Origin: an uncultured Clostridia bacterium
GTDB lineage: Bacteria > Bacillota > Clostridia > Christensenellales > UBA1242
Direction of reading: 5' to 3'
Assembly: GCA_944376825.1 (NCBI GenBank)
Contig: CALWDY010000025.1
Coordinates: forward strand, 1 to 49,251
DNA length: 49,251 nucleotides
Shown here: positions 25,145 to 32,632 of the stretch, piece by piece
Layout: each line of letters begins with the position of its first letter
Position numbering within the stretch: the stretch's first letter is position 1
Notes under the pieces: model-generated
Told to the model about the DNA's origin: nothing
What the model saw: only the letters and a program-made list of their open reading frames with translations
The model's database searches: none
Translations under genes and position numbers: made by a program

Positions 25145-25477
25145 ATGGATAACTATTTAATTTTATCCCCCAAGAGTAGAGCCAAAATTTTAGAATATTT
25201 GCCTTCTAGCGAAGATATTGAAAAAACAGCCTTGTATTTTCAAAATTTTAGTGATGGAACAAGATTGAAAATTATGTCTTGTTTGGCAATGTGCGATATG
25301 TGCGTGAATGACCTTTCTTTAATATTAGGAATAAATCAAACAACAATTTCTCATCAACTAAAATTGTTGAAAAGCCAAAATATTGTAAGTTATAGGCGAG
25401 ATGGTAAAATTTTGGTATATTCTTTAAACGAAAAAAAAGTGAATGACCTTATGTATTTGGCAGTTTCAAATTCATAA
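25145..25477 (+). CDS. ArsR/SmtB-family transcriptional regulator
   Basis: 110 residues from ATG 25145, which has AAAAGG seven bases upstream; the longer frame from 25100 lacks a site. It is a winged helix-turn-helix: FSDGTRLKIMSCL, then LSLILGINQTTISHQLKLLK as the recognition helix and RRDGKILVYSL as the wing. The segment MCDMCVNDLS has a C-x2-C pair at the position where ArsR/CadC sensors bind arsenic or heavy metal. It probably represses itself or the divergent Cys-rich peptide gene. A kinase gene follows after 46 bases. Confidence 0.85.
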   Translation: MDNYLILSPKSRAKILEYLPSSEDIEKTALYFQNFSDGTRLKIMSCLAMCDMCVNDLSLILGINQTTISHQLKLLKSQNIVSYRRDGKILVYSLNEKKVNDLMYLAVSNS

Positions 25478-25523
25478 GATTGACAAAATTTTGTTTGAGT
25501 GTTAGTCTATAATTAGGGAAAAT

Positions 25524-26216
25524 ATGAAAGGGAAACTCATAGTTATAGAAGGAACAGATTGTTCGGGAAAAGAAACACAAAGTAATATTTTGGTAAACAA
25601 ATTAAATGAGATTGGAATAAAAACAGAAAAATTTTGTTTTCCAAATTATCAAAGTGCAACGGGCAAAATTATTGCAGGGCCTTATCTTGGAAAAAAAGAA
25701 TATGGTGAAGGATATTTTGCCGAAGGCGCATCAAATGTAGACCCTATGGTTGCAAGTTTATATTTTGCTGCCGATAGAAAATACAATATAAAATTTATAC
25801 AAGAAAAATTAAACAATGGAATAAATGTTGTTTTAGATAGGTATGTAGATTCAAATTTGGCTCATCAAGGGGCAAAGCTAACAAGCAAAAAAGAGAAAAT
25901 AAAAATGTTTAAATTTTTAGAAAATCTGGAATATAAATTGCTTAAATTAAAAAAACCAGACATAACAATTTTTTTATATATGCCTAATGAATGTGCAAAA
26001 ATATTAAAAGCGCAAAGGGATGAAAAGCCAGATCAACATGAACAAGATGAAAATTATTTGTTAAATGCGGAAAAAACATATTTATGGTTATCTAAAAAAC
26101 ACAAATATATAAAAATAGATTGTGCTAAAAATAATTTGCCAAAAACCATTGAAGAAATTTCAAGTGAAATTTTCAAAAAAATTGAAAAAAAATTACAAAA
26201 AAACACCAAAATTTAA
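25524..26216 (+). CDS. tmk: Thymidylate kinase-like nucleoside monophosphate kinase
   Basis: 230 residues. P-loop EGTDCSGKET at residues about 9-18, the DRY motif in VLDRYVDSNLAHQGA, and a lid-like RDEKPDQHEQ. This is the pattern of dTMP kinase, which makes dTDP from dTMP, but of a divergent, slightly long type found in some Clostridia and archaea-like branches. AGGGA precedes ATG 25524. It ends at a terminator shared with the convergent gene. Confidence 0.8.
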   Translation: MKGKLIVIEGTDCSGKETQSNILVNKLNEIGIKTEKFCFPNYQSATGKIIAGPYLGKKEYGEGYFAEGASNVDPMVASLYFAADRKYNIKFIQEKLNNGINVVLDRYVDSNLAHQGAKLTSKKEKIKMFKFLENLEYKLLKLKKPDITIFLYMPNECAKILKAQRDEKPDQHEQDENYLLNAEKTYLWLSKKHKYIKIDCAKNNLPKTIEEISSEIFKKIEKKLQKNTKI

Positions 26217-26233
26217 AAATTTTGATGTTTTTT
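26200..26233. terminator. Bidirectional terminator after tmk
   Basis: AACACCAAAATTT and AAATTTTGATGTT pair with one mismatch, with A and T runs outside. It overlaps the end of tmk. Confidence 0.8.
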
Positions 26234-26235
26234 GT

Positions 26236-26895
26236 TTATTTGCTCTTTTTTTTTCGTCCTTTTATTCCAAAAACAATAGAAATAATAATTGCGCATGTTA
26301 TTAATGTGGAAATGGCAACAATTACCGAATAGTTTATTCCATTTACTTTTAGATTGATGGTTTTAATATAATATGATAATATTTCGCCATTTTCGTCTTG
26401 ATAAGATATATATGTGTATTCTTTATTTTTATCATAACCATCAAGTATTCTTACTTTTGTATCTTTTTTCAAAATTATATTTGTTTGGTTATAACTATCA
26501 GTGTTTGTGTCAAACGTGTATAAAATAGAATTATCGTTTTTAACAAGGGCATTGTAATCCAGATTTTTTTCTGGTGAGTTTATTTTGTTGTCAAGCGTGT
26601 GGGCTTTTAAAACATAAGCATAATCTGTTTTGCTGGCATCTTCCATAATTTTATATAAAGAAATTTTATAAAACATATCATCTAAAAACTCTGTGTCAAC
26701 AGTTAAAACAATGCCAATGTCTAGTTTTTTTAATATTGTACTTTTAATGTTTGGTTCATTGTATAGATTTGTTTCAATTATGGTTTTTATTTGCAGAGGT
26801 TCTTTGTTTGCAAAAGCAAAATATGATGAATTATTAAATTCAAATATTGCAAAAACAGACAAGATAAAACATAAAAATAGTATAAATTTTTTCAT
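26236..26895 (-). CDS. Secreted SH3-like protein with C-terminal membrane anchor
   Basis: 219 residues. A signal peptide (residues about 1-30, ending SYFAFA) precedes two SH3b-like repeats: ETNLYNEPNIKSTILKKL with GIVLTV and then a second around LKKDTKVRILDGY. A membrane helix (residues about 190-211) and the basic GRKKKSK tail put the protein outside the cell, anchored at its C-terminus. SH3b domains in this setting often bind cell wall. Neighbours give no further clue. Confidence 0.65.
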   Translation of the reverse strand: MKKFILFLCFILSVFAIFEFNNSSYFAFANKEPLQIKTIIETNLYNEPNIKSTILKKLDIGIVLTVDTEFLDDMFYKISLYKIMEDASKTDYAYVLKAHTLDNKINSPEKNLDYNALVKNDNSILYTFDTNTDSYNQTNIILKKDTKVRILDGYDKNKEYTYISYQDENGEILSYYIKTINLKVNGINYSVIVAISTLITCAIIISIVFGIKGRKKKSK

Positions 26896-26964
26896 GCTAT
26901 TATTATTGCAGTTTATTTTAATAAAGTCAATATTTGTTTAAGAAATTAAAACAATAACATATGT

Positions 26965-26993
26965 TTGACCATGATTTTATGAAGTGATATAAT
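26965..26993 (+). promoter_or_regulatory. prfB promoter
   Basis: TTGACC (26965-26970), 17 bp, TATAAT (26988-26993). A GAGG ribosome site follows before ATG 27006. Confidence 0.8.
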
Positions 26994-27005
26994 TTAACGA
27001 GGTTT

Positions 27006-28110
27006 ATGATGGTTATAATTGAAAATTTAAAAGAACAATTAAAAAACAGCAAAAATACACTTGAAATGATTAAGGAGTGTCTTTGACTTAACTAAATTAG
27101 AAACAGAGTTAAACGACTTAAAAAAACAACAAGAAGATCCTAATTTTTATAGTGATGCTCTAAAAACCAAAATTGTTGGGCAACAAATAAAGATTAGAGA
27201 ATTAAAGAAAGAACGCGTAAAAAAATGCGAAGAAGAAATTAGTGATTGCGAAGCAATTATTGAACTTCTTGAAATGGAAAGCGATGAAGAATTAGAAAAT
27301 CAAATTGTTGAGAAAATTAATTATTTAGAAAATGAACTTGATGATTTTAAAATTGAAACACTGTTAAAAGGAAAGTATGATTCTAACAATGCAATAATTA
27401 CTTTGCATGCTGGTGCAGGAGGAACAGAAGCACAGGATTGGACAGAAATGCTTTTTAGAATGTATCAAATGTACAGCGAAAAAAAAGGTTATTCAATAAA
27501 GGTTTTAGATGAACTTGCGGGAGATGAGGCTGGAATAAAAAGCATAACATTTATGGTGGTTGGAGATGATGCGTATGGTTATTTAAAATGTGAAAAAGGT
27601 GTTCACAGGCTTGTAAGAATTTCTCCTTTTGACTCAAATGCAAGAAGACATACAAGTTTTGCAAGTGTTGAAGTTATGCCAGAAATAGAGGAAAAGCCAG
27701 AAATTGAAATTCGCCCAGAAGATTTAAAAGTTGACACATATAGAAGTAGTGGTGCTGGTGGACAACATGTAAACAAAACGGAAAGTGCAATAAGAATAAC
27801 TCACATTCCAACGGGGTTTGTTGTTAGTTGTCAAACTGAAAGAAGTCAAATACAAAACCGTGAAACTGCAATGAAAATGCTTTATAGCAAACTAGCAGAA
27901 AAGCAAGAAGAAGAAGAGTTAAAAAAATTAAAAGATATAAAAGGCGAAATAAAAAAAATAGAGTGGGGAAGCCAAATAAGAAGCTATGTTTTTTGCCCAT
28001 ACACGCTGGTAAAAGATCATAGAACGGGCTATGAAACTTCCAACATAGATGCAGTTATGAATGGCGACATTCAACCATTTATAAATGACTATTTAATAAA
28101 AAGCAATTAG
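27006..28110 (+). CDS. prfB: Peptide chain release factor 2, with programmed +1 frameshift
   Basis: RF2 ends translation at UGA and UAA. The gene needs a ribosomal frameshift: codons 1-26 run from ATG 27006 to CTT 27081-27083, followed by an in-frame TGA (27084-27086). AAGGAG lies three bases before CTT-TGA-C, the classic RF2 autoregulatory site. Skipping T27084 continues the frame from GAC 27085 to 28110, giving about 367 residues, the normal size. The GGQ motif is in [16 protein letters not shown] caller that ignores the shift would wrongly start at 27274. tsaD follows ten bases later. Confidence 0.97.
27073..27087 (+). promoter_or_regulatory. RF2 autoregulatory frameshift site
   Basis: AAGGAG-TGT-CTT-TGA-C. 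The internal Shine-Dalgarno, the slippery CTT and the weak TGAC stop are all present with the spacing known from other prfB genes. High RF2 ends translation early; low RF2 favours the shift. Confidence 0.95.
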
Positions 28111-28120
28111 GGTAAAAAAA

Positions 28121-29173
28121 ATGGAAATAGATGAAAAACTTTATAATGATTTAAAAAATAAAAAATCAGTAAAAATATTAGCAATAGAATCTAGTTGTGA
28201 TGAAACAAGCGTTGCTATTGTTGAAAATGGTAGAAAAATTCTTTCAAATATAATTGCAACACAAATTGAAATTCACACTCGTTTTGGTGGAGTTGTTCCA
28301 GAGGTTGCGTCAAGAAATCATATAACAGCAATTTCTAATGTTTGCAATGAGGCACTAAGCAAAGCAAATTTAAAATTGGAAGATATTGACGCAATAGCAG
28401 TGACTTATGGTGCGGGGCTTTTGGGTGCACTTTTAGTTGGTGTTAGTTTTGCAAAAGGGCTTGCATATATGAGTAACAAACCATTAATAAAAGTTAGTCA
28501 CATAAGAGGGCATATTTCAGCAAACTATTTAACACATCAAGATTTAAAGCCACCTTTTGTTTGTTTGCTTGTAAGCGGTGGACATACGGCAATAGTGAAT
28601 GTAAAATCTTATACCGAACTTGAACTTATTGGCTCGACTGTTGACGATGCTGTTGGAGAGGCATTTGACAAAGTTGCAAGAGTTGTTGGACTTGGATATC
28701 CAGGCGGGCCAAAAATAGACAAAATGGCAAAAGAAGGAAATGAAAACATTGTTTTCGCACATAAAAACATTTTGGCTAATACTTATAATTTTAGTTTTAG
28801 TGGAATAAAAACTGCCGTAATAAATTATGTTCACAATTTAGAGCAAAAAAATGAAAAAATTAATGTTTGTAATGTTTGTGCAAGTTTTCAAAAAGAAGTT
28901 GTAGATGAACTTGTAAACAAAACTATCACAGCAGTTAAAAAATATAATCAAACAAAACTTGTTGTTGCTGGTGGGGTTGGTGCAAATAGCAAACTAAAAG
29001 AAGTGTTGTCCGCAGAATGTGAAAAAAATGAAATAAAATTATATACTCCAAGTTTAAATTTGTGTACTGATAATGCTGCAATGATAGGTTCACAGGCTTA
29101 TTATCAATTAATTTCAAAAAATGATTTTGCAGATTTAGATTTAACGGCAAAAGCAACTGTTGGAATAAATTAG
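28121..29173 (+). CDS. tsaD: tRNA threonylcarbamoyladenosine transferase TsaD
   Basis: 350 residues. With TsaB and TsaE it makes t6A at A37 of ANN-decoding tRNAs. The family segments are present: [16 protein letters not shown], the metal-binding [40 protein letters not shown], and [16 protein letters not shown] precedes ATG 28121. tsaB and tsaE are not in the window, so the complex is encoded elsewhere. Confidence 0.96.
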   Translation: MEIDEKLYNDLKNKKSVKILAIESSCDETSVAIVENGRKILSNIIATQIEIHTRFGGVVPEVASRNHITAISNVCNEALSKANLKLEDIDAIAVTYGAGLLGALLVGVSFAKGLAYMSNKPLIKVSHIRGHISANYLTHQDLKPPFVCLLVSGGHTAIVNVKSYTELELIGSTVDDAVGEAFDKVARVVGLGYPGGPKIDKMAKEGNENIVFAHKNILANTYNFSFSGIKTAVINYVHNLEQKNEKINVCNVCASFQKEVVDELVNKTITAVKKYNQTKLVVAGGVGANSKLKEVLSAECEKNEIKLYTPSLNLCTDNAAMIGSQAYYQLISKNDFADLDLTAKATVGIN

Positions 29174-29229
29174 GCAATATATAACTAAAAAGGCAAACGC
29201 AAATAACTTTGATATTTTAATTAAATTTT

Positions 29230-29697
29230 TTAAGTGTTATAAAGGTTTACAATATGTAAGCCTTTTTTCTTTGCGTACTTATAAGCAAGTATTGCACCGC
29301 CAAAGGTTTTAGATGTGTCTATATAACAAATTAAAGTGTTTGCATTGTTAATCATTTGTTGATTACTTACAACAATTTTTCTTTTGTAGTGTACAGTTTC
29401 AATGTCATACATAACAGTTTTAACATCATCATAAAGAGTATAATTTTTTTCTGTTCCATAAATTATTGGTTTAATTTCGCTAAAAGAAGTGACAACAACT
29501 TCAATTTTAATATCTTTGTAAATTTTTCTTAATTCTCTGCAAACACACAAAGCAAGTTTGTCAAAATCTCCGTGTGTTCCCATGGTAAAAAATTTAGAGC
29601 CGTTTTCTATTTGCTTTTTTATTTCATTATAAAGTTTGGTTTTGATGTTTTTGTATTCTGTTATGTTTCGATGACCAATAAATGTAATTTTTTGCAT
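29230..29697 (-). CDS. SLOG-domain protein (DprA/YpsA-like Rossmann fold)
   Basis: 155 residues. It starts KITFIGHRNI and contains the TMGTHGDFDKLAL segment and the late NNANTLICYIDTSKTFGGA, which together mark SLOG-superfamily proteins of the DUF1273/YpsA kind, thought to bind a nucleotide ligand. Homologues are common in mobile elements and beside XRE-type regulators. Here it is divergent from three such regulators, with a pair of direct repeats in the shared upstream region. Its function is unknown. Confidence 0.7.
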   Translation of the reverse strand: MQKITFIGHRNITEYKNIKTKLYNEIKKQIENGSKFFTMGTHGDFDKLALCVCRELRKIYKDIKIEVVVTSFSEIKPIIYGTEKNYTLYDDVKTVMYDIETVHYKRKIVVSNQQMINNANTLICYIDTSKTFGGAILAYKYAKKKGLHIVNLYNT

Positions 29698-29726
29698 ATA
29701 CCCTCACATTTGTTAACAAATTATAC

Positions 29727-29775
29727 GTCATCACATTAGGCAGTAGCAAGCATTTTGTCATCAATTTAGGCAATA
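29727..29775. repeat. Two 19-bp direct repeats, candidate operators
   Basis: GTCATCACATTAGGCAGTA (29727-29745) and GTCATCAATTTAGGCAATA (29757-29775) match at 16 of 19 positions and start exactly 30 bases apart, about three helical turns. They lie between the divergent SLOG gene and the first XRE gene, so a regulator from this cluster is the likely ligand. Confidence 0.6.
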
Positions 29776-29800
29776 CTTATAAAATACTAAAAGGATTATT

Positions 29801-30220
29801 ATGTTAGATTTTATAAGTATTGTAAAAAACAATTTAAATGAACAAAATAAAACAATAGATAATCTATTTAAAGACAATGTAGTTTCTAAAAATACTTTTT
29901 ATAAATACAAGCAAAGATTTCCAAGTTTAAAAACTTTGATAAAAATTGCCAATTATTTAAAAGTTTCAATTGATTATTTATTGGAATTAAAAGATGAAAA
30001 TTGTTTTAAAAATTTTTACGTTTATAACAAAGATGTTTTTTATAAAAACTTAATTTTATTTATACAAAACAAAAAGATATCATGTAGAAAATTATGTAAA
30101 GATTTAAATTACTCAAAGGATAATATTTATCGTTGGAAGAAAGGTGTTATTCCAAGTATTAGGAATATGATAGAACTTGCAAAATATTTTGATTGTCATA
30201 TAGATGATTTATTATTATAA
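29801..30220 (+). CDS. XRE-type regulator with two helix-turn-helix domains
   Basis: 139 residues carrying two HTH_3-like units. The first is around VVSKNTFYKYKQRFPSLKTL and KVSIDYLLEL; the second around LCKDLNYSKDNIYRWKKG and CHIDDLLL. Both have the usual end in which a hydrophobic Asp-Leu-Leu helix follows the recognition helix. AAAAGGA precedes ATG 29801. Two DNA-binding heads on one chain could bridge the paired repeats just upstream. The next gene has the same build, so the two are likely duplicates. Confidence 0.72.
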   Translation: MLDFISIVKNNLNEQNKTIDNLFKDNVVSKNTFYKYKQRFPSLKTLIKIANYLKVSIDYLLELKDENCFKNFYVYNKDVFYKNLILFIQNKKISCRKLCKDLNYSKDNIYRWKKGVIPSIRNMIELAKYFDCHIDDLLL

Positions 30221-30265
30221 TATTAAAACATTTTAGAATTGTATAATAAGATATCAAAATAAAAT

Positions 30266-30304
30266 AAACAATTTGCAATAGTTTTTATTAAAAAATTAAA
30301 GTAA
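30266..30304 (+). pseudogene. 39-base remnant of an XRE gene 3' end
   Basis: AAACAATTTGCAATAG through TTAAAGTAAA repeats the last codons of the gene ending at 31202 (KQFAIDFIKKLK then stop) with one base difference. It stands alone between two double-HTH genes, so it appears to be the tail of a deleted or duplicated third copy. Confidence 0.6.
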
Positions 30305-30368
30305 ATATGCGTAAAAGATTTATAAAATGAAAAAACCCATTTTTTATTTTTGTAACAAAGGTGTTTAA

Positions 30369-30803
30369 ATGGAAGTTTTTGTAGAAAATTTAAAAGATTT
30401 AATTTGTGAAAGTGGGAAATCTTTGAGAAAATTGGCACAAGAAAGTGGAGTTTCTGTAATGCAATATAGTAGATATTTAAAAGGTTCAATTCCTACTATT
30501 GAAATAATAATTAAAATTGCTTCATATTTTGATTGCTCATTAGATTATTTGTTTGGACTAAGTGAAGATAGAAAAAATATAAAATATGATACATTTAAAT
30601 ATGAAACAACAAAATTTCTTGAAAAATATCGTAAATTATTAAAAGATAACAACACAACACATTATAAATTTATAAAAAATAGTGGATTTGATGAAAGTAT
30701 TATTAGGCATTGGGAAAAGGGGTCAATTCCAAGACTTGACATAATTTATTACATAGCAAAAAATTTGAACAGTTCTATTGATTATTTAGTTGGTAGAAGA
30801 TGA
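30369..30803 (+). CDS. XRE-type regulator with two helix-turn-helix domains
   Basis: 144 residues. The first unit is the clearest HTH_3 in the window (SLRKLAQESGVSVMQYSRYL, then DCSLDYLFGLSE); the second is THYKFIKNSGFDESIIRHWEKG followed by SSIDYLVGRR. It resembles the gene at 29801 in length and layout. AAAGG lies upstream of ATG 30369. A repressor role is usual for the family; the target is probably local. Confidence 0.75.
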   Translation: MEVFVENLKDLICESGKSLRKLAQESGVSVMQYSRYLKGSIPTIEIIIKIASYFDCSLDYLFGLSEDRKNIKYDTFKYETTKFLEKYRKLLKDNNTTHYKFIKNSGFDESIIRHWEKGSIPRLDIIYYIAKNLNSSIDYLVGRR

Positions 30804-30887
30804 TAATATTTAAAATTTAGTAAAGGGAAGCAAAACAAAATTTGGTAATAGATGTATTTTAAAAAATAAAATATACAGGAGTTTATA

Positions 30888-31202
30888 ATGAAAACCATCA
30901 AATACGATGATATTATTTCAAGAATAGGATATTTTAGGAATAAAGCCAATTTAAGTGCAAGGGAAACAAGTTTTAGATTAAATAAAGGAGAACTTTATTT
31001 AACAAGAATTGAAAACAAAAAAGTAGAATTAAAGGTTAGCACACTTTTAGAGTTAATTGATATATTTGGCATAAGTGTTTATGATTTTTTTTATTTAGGA
31101 ACAGATTACAACGAAGAAGATAAAAACATATTAGATTTATTTAATGGGTTATCAAAAGAAAACAAACAATTTGCAATAGATTTTATTAAAAAATTAAAGT
31201 AA
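30888..31202 (+). CDS. Single-domain XRE-type regulator
   Basis: 104 residues with one HTH unit (LSARETSFRLNKGELYLTRI) followed by VSTLLELIDIFGISVYDFFY and a short helical tail ending IKKLK. This layout is common in clostridial XRE repressors with a C-terminal dimer tail. CAGGAG precedes ATG 30888. It is the last of the three regulators and its 3' end is duplicated at 30266. Confidence 0.78.
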   Translation: MKTIKYDDIISRIGYFRNKANLSARETSFRLNKGELYLTRIENKKVELKVSTLLELIDIFGISVYDFFYLGTDYNEEDKNILDLFNGLSKENKQFAIDFIKKLK

Positions 31203-31239
31203 AAAGTATTCAAAAAATTTTTAAAAAACAAAAAAGTTG

Positions 31240-31268
31240 TTGACAATGTAAAAAAATAATGGTATTAT
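31240..31268 (+). promoter_or_regulatory. tRNA-Ala promoter
   Basis: Consensus TTGACA (31240-31245), 17 bp, TATTAT (31263-31268), ending 12 bases before the mature tRNA. Confidence 0.85.
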
Positions 31269-31280
31269 ATTTGAGCATAT

Positions 31281-31357
31281 GGGGGTTTAGCTCAGCTGGC
31301 TAGAGCGCCTGCCTTGCAAGCAGGAGGTCATCGGTTCGATTCCGATAATCTCCACCA
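31281..31357 (+). tRNA. tRNA-Ala (anticodon TGC)
   Basis: A 77-base sequence folds as a full cloverleaf with encoded CCA. The anticodon loop is CTTGCAA with TGC in the middle (CCTGC/GCAGG stem), the T loop is TTCGATT, and the acceptor stem has G3 opposite T70, the alanine identity pair. It stands alone, without rRNA. Confidence 0.96.
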
Positions 31358-31368
31358 TTATAAAAGAA

Positions 31369-31396
31369 TCTCTCCCTTTGGGATGGGATTTTTTTT
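31369..31396 (+). terminator. tRNA-Ala terminator
   Basis: AATCTCTCCC pairs with GGGATGGGATT (one bulge), followed by eight T. The CCCTTTGGG core recurs inverted 45 bases downstream. Confidence 0.7.
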
Positions 31397-31758
31397 ATTT
31401 ATAAAAATAAATATAGCCCAAAGGGAGAGTTTTTGAAATCACACAGGGATATACAAAAAGAAAATTAGCGCCCAGCAAACAAAAAACTTCGCAATACTTC
31501 GTTTACTGCGTAATTTACCACACAGTTATTTAGGAAACTAAACTCCTGCGTGGATAAATTACGCGAGCCTTGTCTTGCTTGTTTTTAATTTGCGAATATG
31601 AAAGTGAAAGCAAGAAGTAAGCGAATTTATTCTTTTATAATCTCCAAACAAGAGAAGTAAAATTGCGGGATAGAGAACGAAACGAGATTTTTTTAATTTA
31701 TTAAAAAAAAATCACAGCGAGAGGCTGAGTTTTTGAATTTGTAGATATTTTTGTTAGG
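31397..31758. other. Structured non-coding stretch, candidate repeat element
   Basis: No gene can be read. CCCAAAGGGAGAG (31418-31430) is the complement of part of the tRNA terminator. GCGTAATTTACCAC (31508-31521) pairs with GTGGATAAATTACGC (31550-31564) as a 14-bp stem with one bulge. A poly-A/T hairpin lies near 31690-31713, and GAGTTTTTGAA-like ends occur at both sides (about 31427 and 31728). Local GC is higher than in nearby spacers. It looks like a dispersed element or structured RNA; which one is not settled. Confidence 0.4.
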
Positions 31759-31800
31759 TTGTTTTGGTTTTGTGTGATAGACTTACTTTGTAAGGTGAAT

Positions 31801-32532
31801 ATGCAGAGATTAGATTTATATTTATATATAAATAATTTTGTAAAATCTAGAAAACAAGCACAAGACATTATTAAAGACAATGGCGTTAAGGTAAACGATA
31901 AAATTGTAAATAAGGCAAGTTTTTTGGTTGACGAAAATTGTAAAATTGAAATTATAAAAAGTTTGTGTCCTTATGTTTCAAGGGCTGGTTACAAACTTGA
32001 AGGAGCAAAAGAAAAATTTAATTTAGATTTTTTAGATAAAGTGATTTTAGATATTGGAGCATCAACCGGGGGATTTACCGATTTTTGTTTACAAAATGGT
32101 GCAAAAAAAGTTTATAGCGTTGATGTTGGAACAAACCAATTAGATGAGGGCTTAAAAAAAAATAAAAAAGTGGTAAGCATTGAAAACACAGACATAAGAA
32201 ATGTTGACCCCAATAATTATAAAGATGTAGATATAATTGTTTGTGATGTTTCTTTTATTTCGCTAACATTAATTTCACAAAAAATTGCATCAATATTAAA
32301 ACCAAATAGTTATTGTATAGTTTTAATAAAACCACAATTTGAATGTGGCAAAGAAATTGCTAATAAATTTAAAGGCATAATAAAAGATGAGAAAATACAC
32401 AAAACAGTAATAGATAAAGTTGTAAAAAACTTTAATGAAAACCATTTAATTTTAAAAAATTTAGCAAAATCAAAAATATTGGGTGGCGATGGCAATATAG
32501 AGTATGTGGCACAATTTATTAAAAGCATGTAA
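31801..32532 (+). CDS. tlyA: TlyA-family rRNA methyltransferase
   Basis: 243 residues from ATG 31801, which has AAGGTG upstream and gives the family start MQRLDLYL. Domain order: an S4 RNA-binding domain (residues 1-60) and an FtsJ-like SAM methyltransferase domain with VILDIGASTGGFTDF and VCDVSFISLTLI. TlyA methylates ribose of rRNA in mycobacteria; in Clostridia it is annotated the same way and sits near recN or spoIVB, which are not seen here. A terminator follows. Confidence 0.9.
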   Translation: MQRLDLYLYINNFVKSRKQAQDIIKDNGVKVNDKIVNKASFLVDENCKIEIIKSLCPYVSRAGYKLEGAKEKFNLDFLDKVILDIGASTGGFTDFCLQNGAKKVYSVDVGTNQLDEGLKKNKKVVSIENTDIRNVDPNNYKDVDIIVCDVSFISLTLISQKIASILKPNSYCIVLIKPQFECGKEIANKFKGIIKDEKIHKTVIDKVVKNFNENHLILKNLAKSKILGGDGNIEYVAQFIKSM

Positions 32533-32541
32533 CATTTAAAT

Positions 32542-32575
32542 TAAAAAATCAAAGTTGTACACTTTGATTTTTTAT
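32542..32575 (+). terminator. Terminator after tlyA
   Basis: AAAAAATCAAAGT and ACTTTGATTTTTT form a perfect stem with T tail. Confidence 0.88.
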
Positions 32576-32632
32576 GTTTATAACACTTAAATAAATTGTT
32601 TAAACCTTGCATAAAATAGTTTAGGAGAATTC

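Noticed and set aside
25480-25513. TTGACA and TATAAT upstream of tmk as a promoter
   Set aside because: The spacer is 22 bases, too long for a normal sigma-A promoter. The TATAAT alone may work with another -35.
29230-31202. A complete defence or toxin-antitoxin system
   Set aside because: No nuclease, toxin or other effector is present; only a SLOG protein and regulators are visible.
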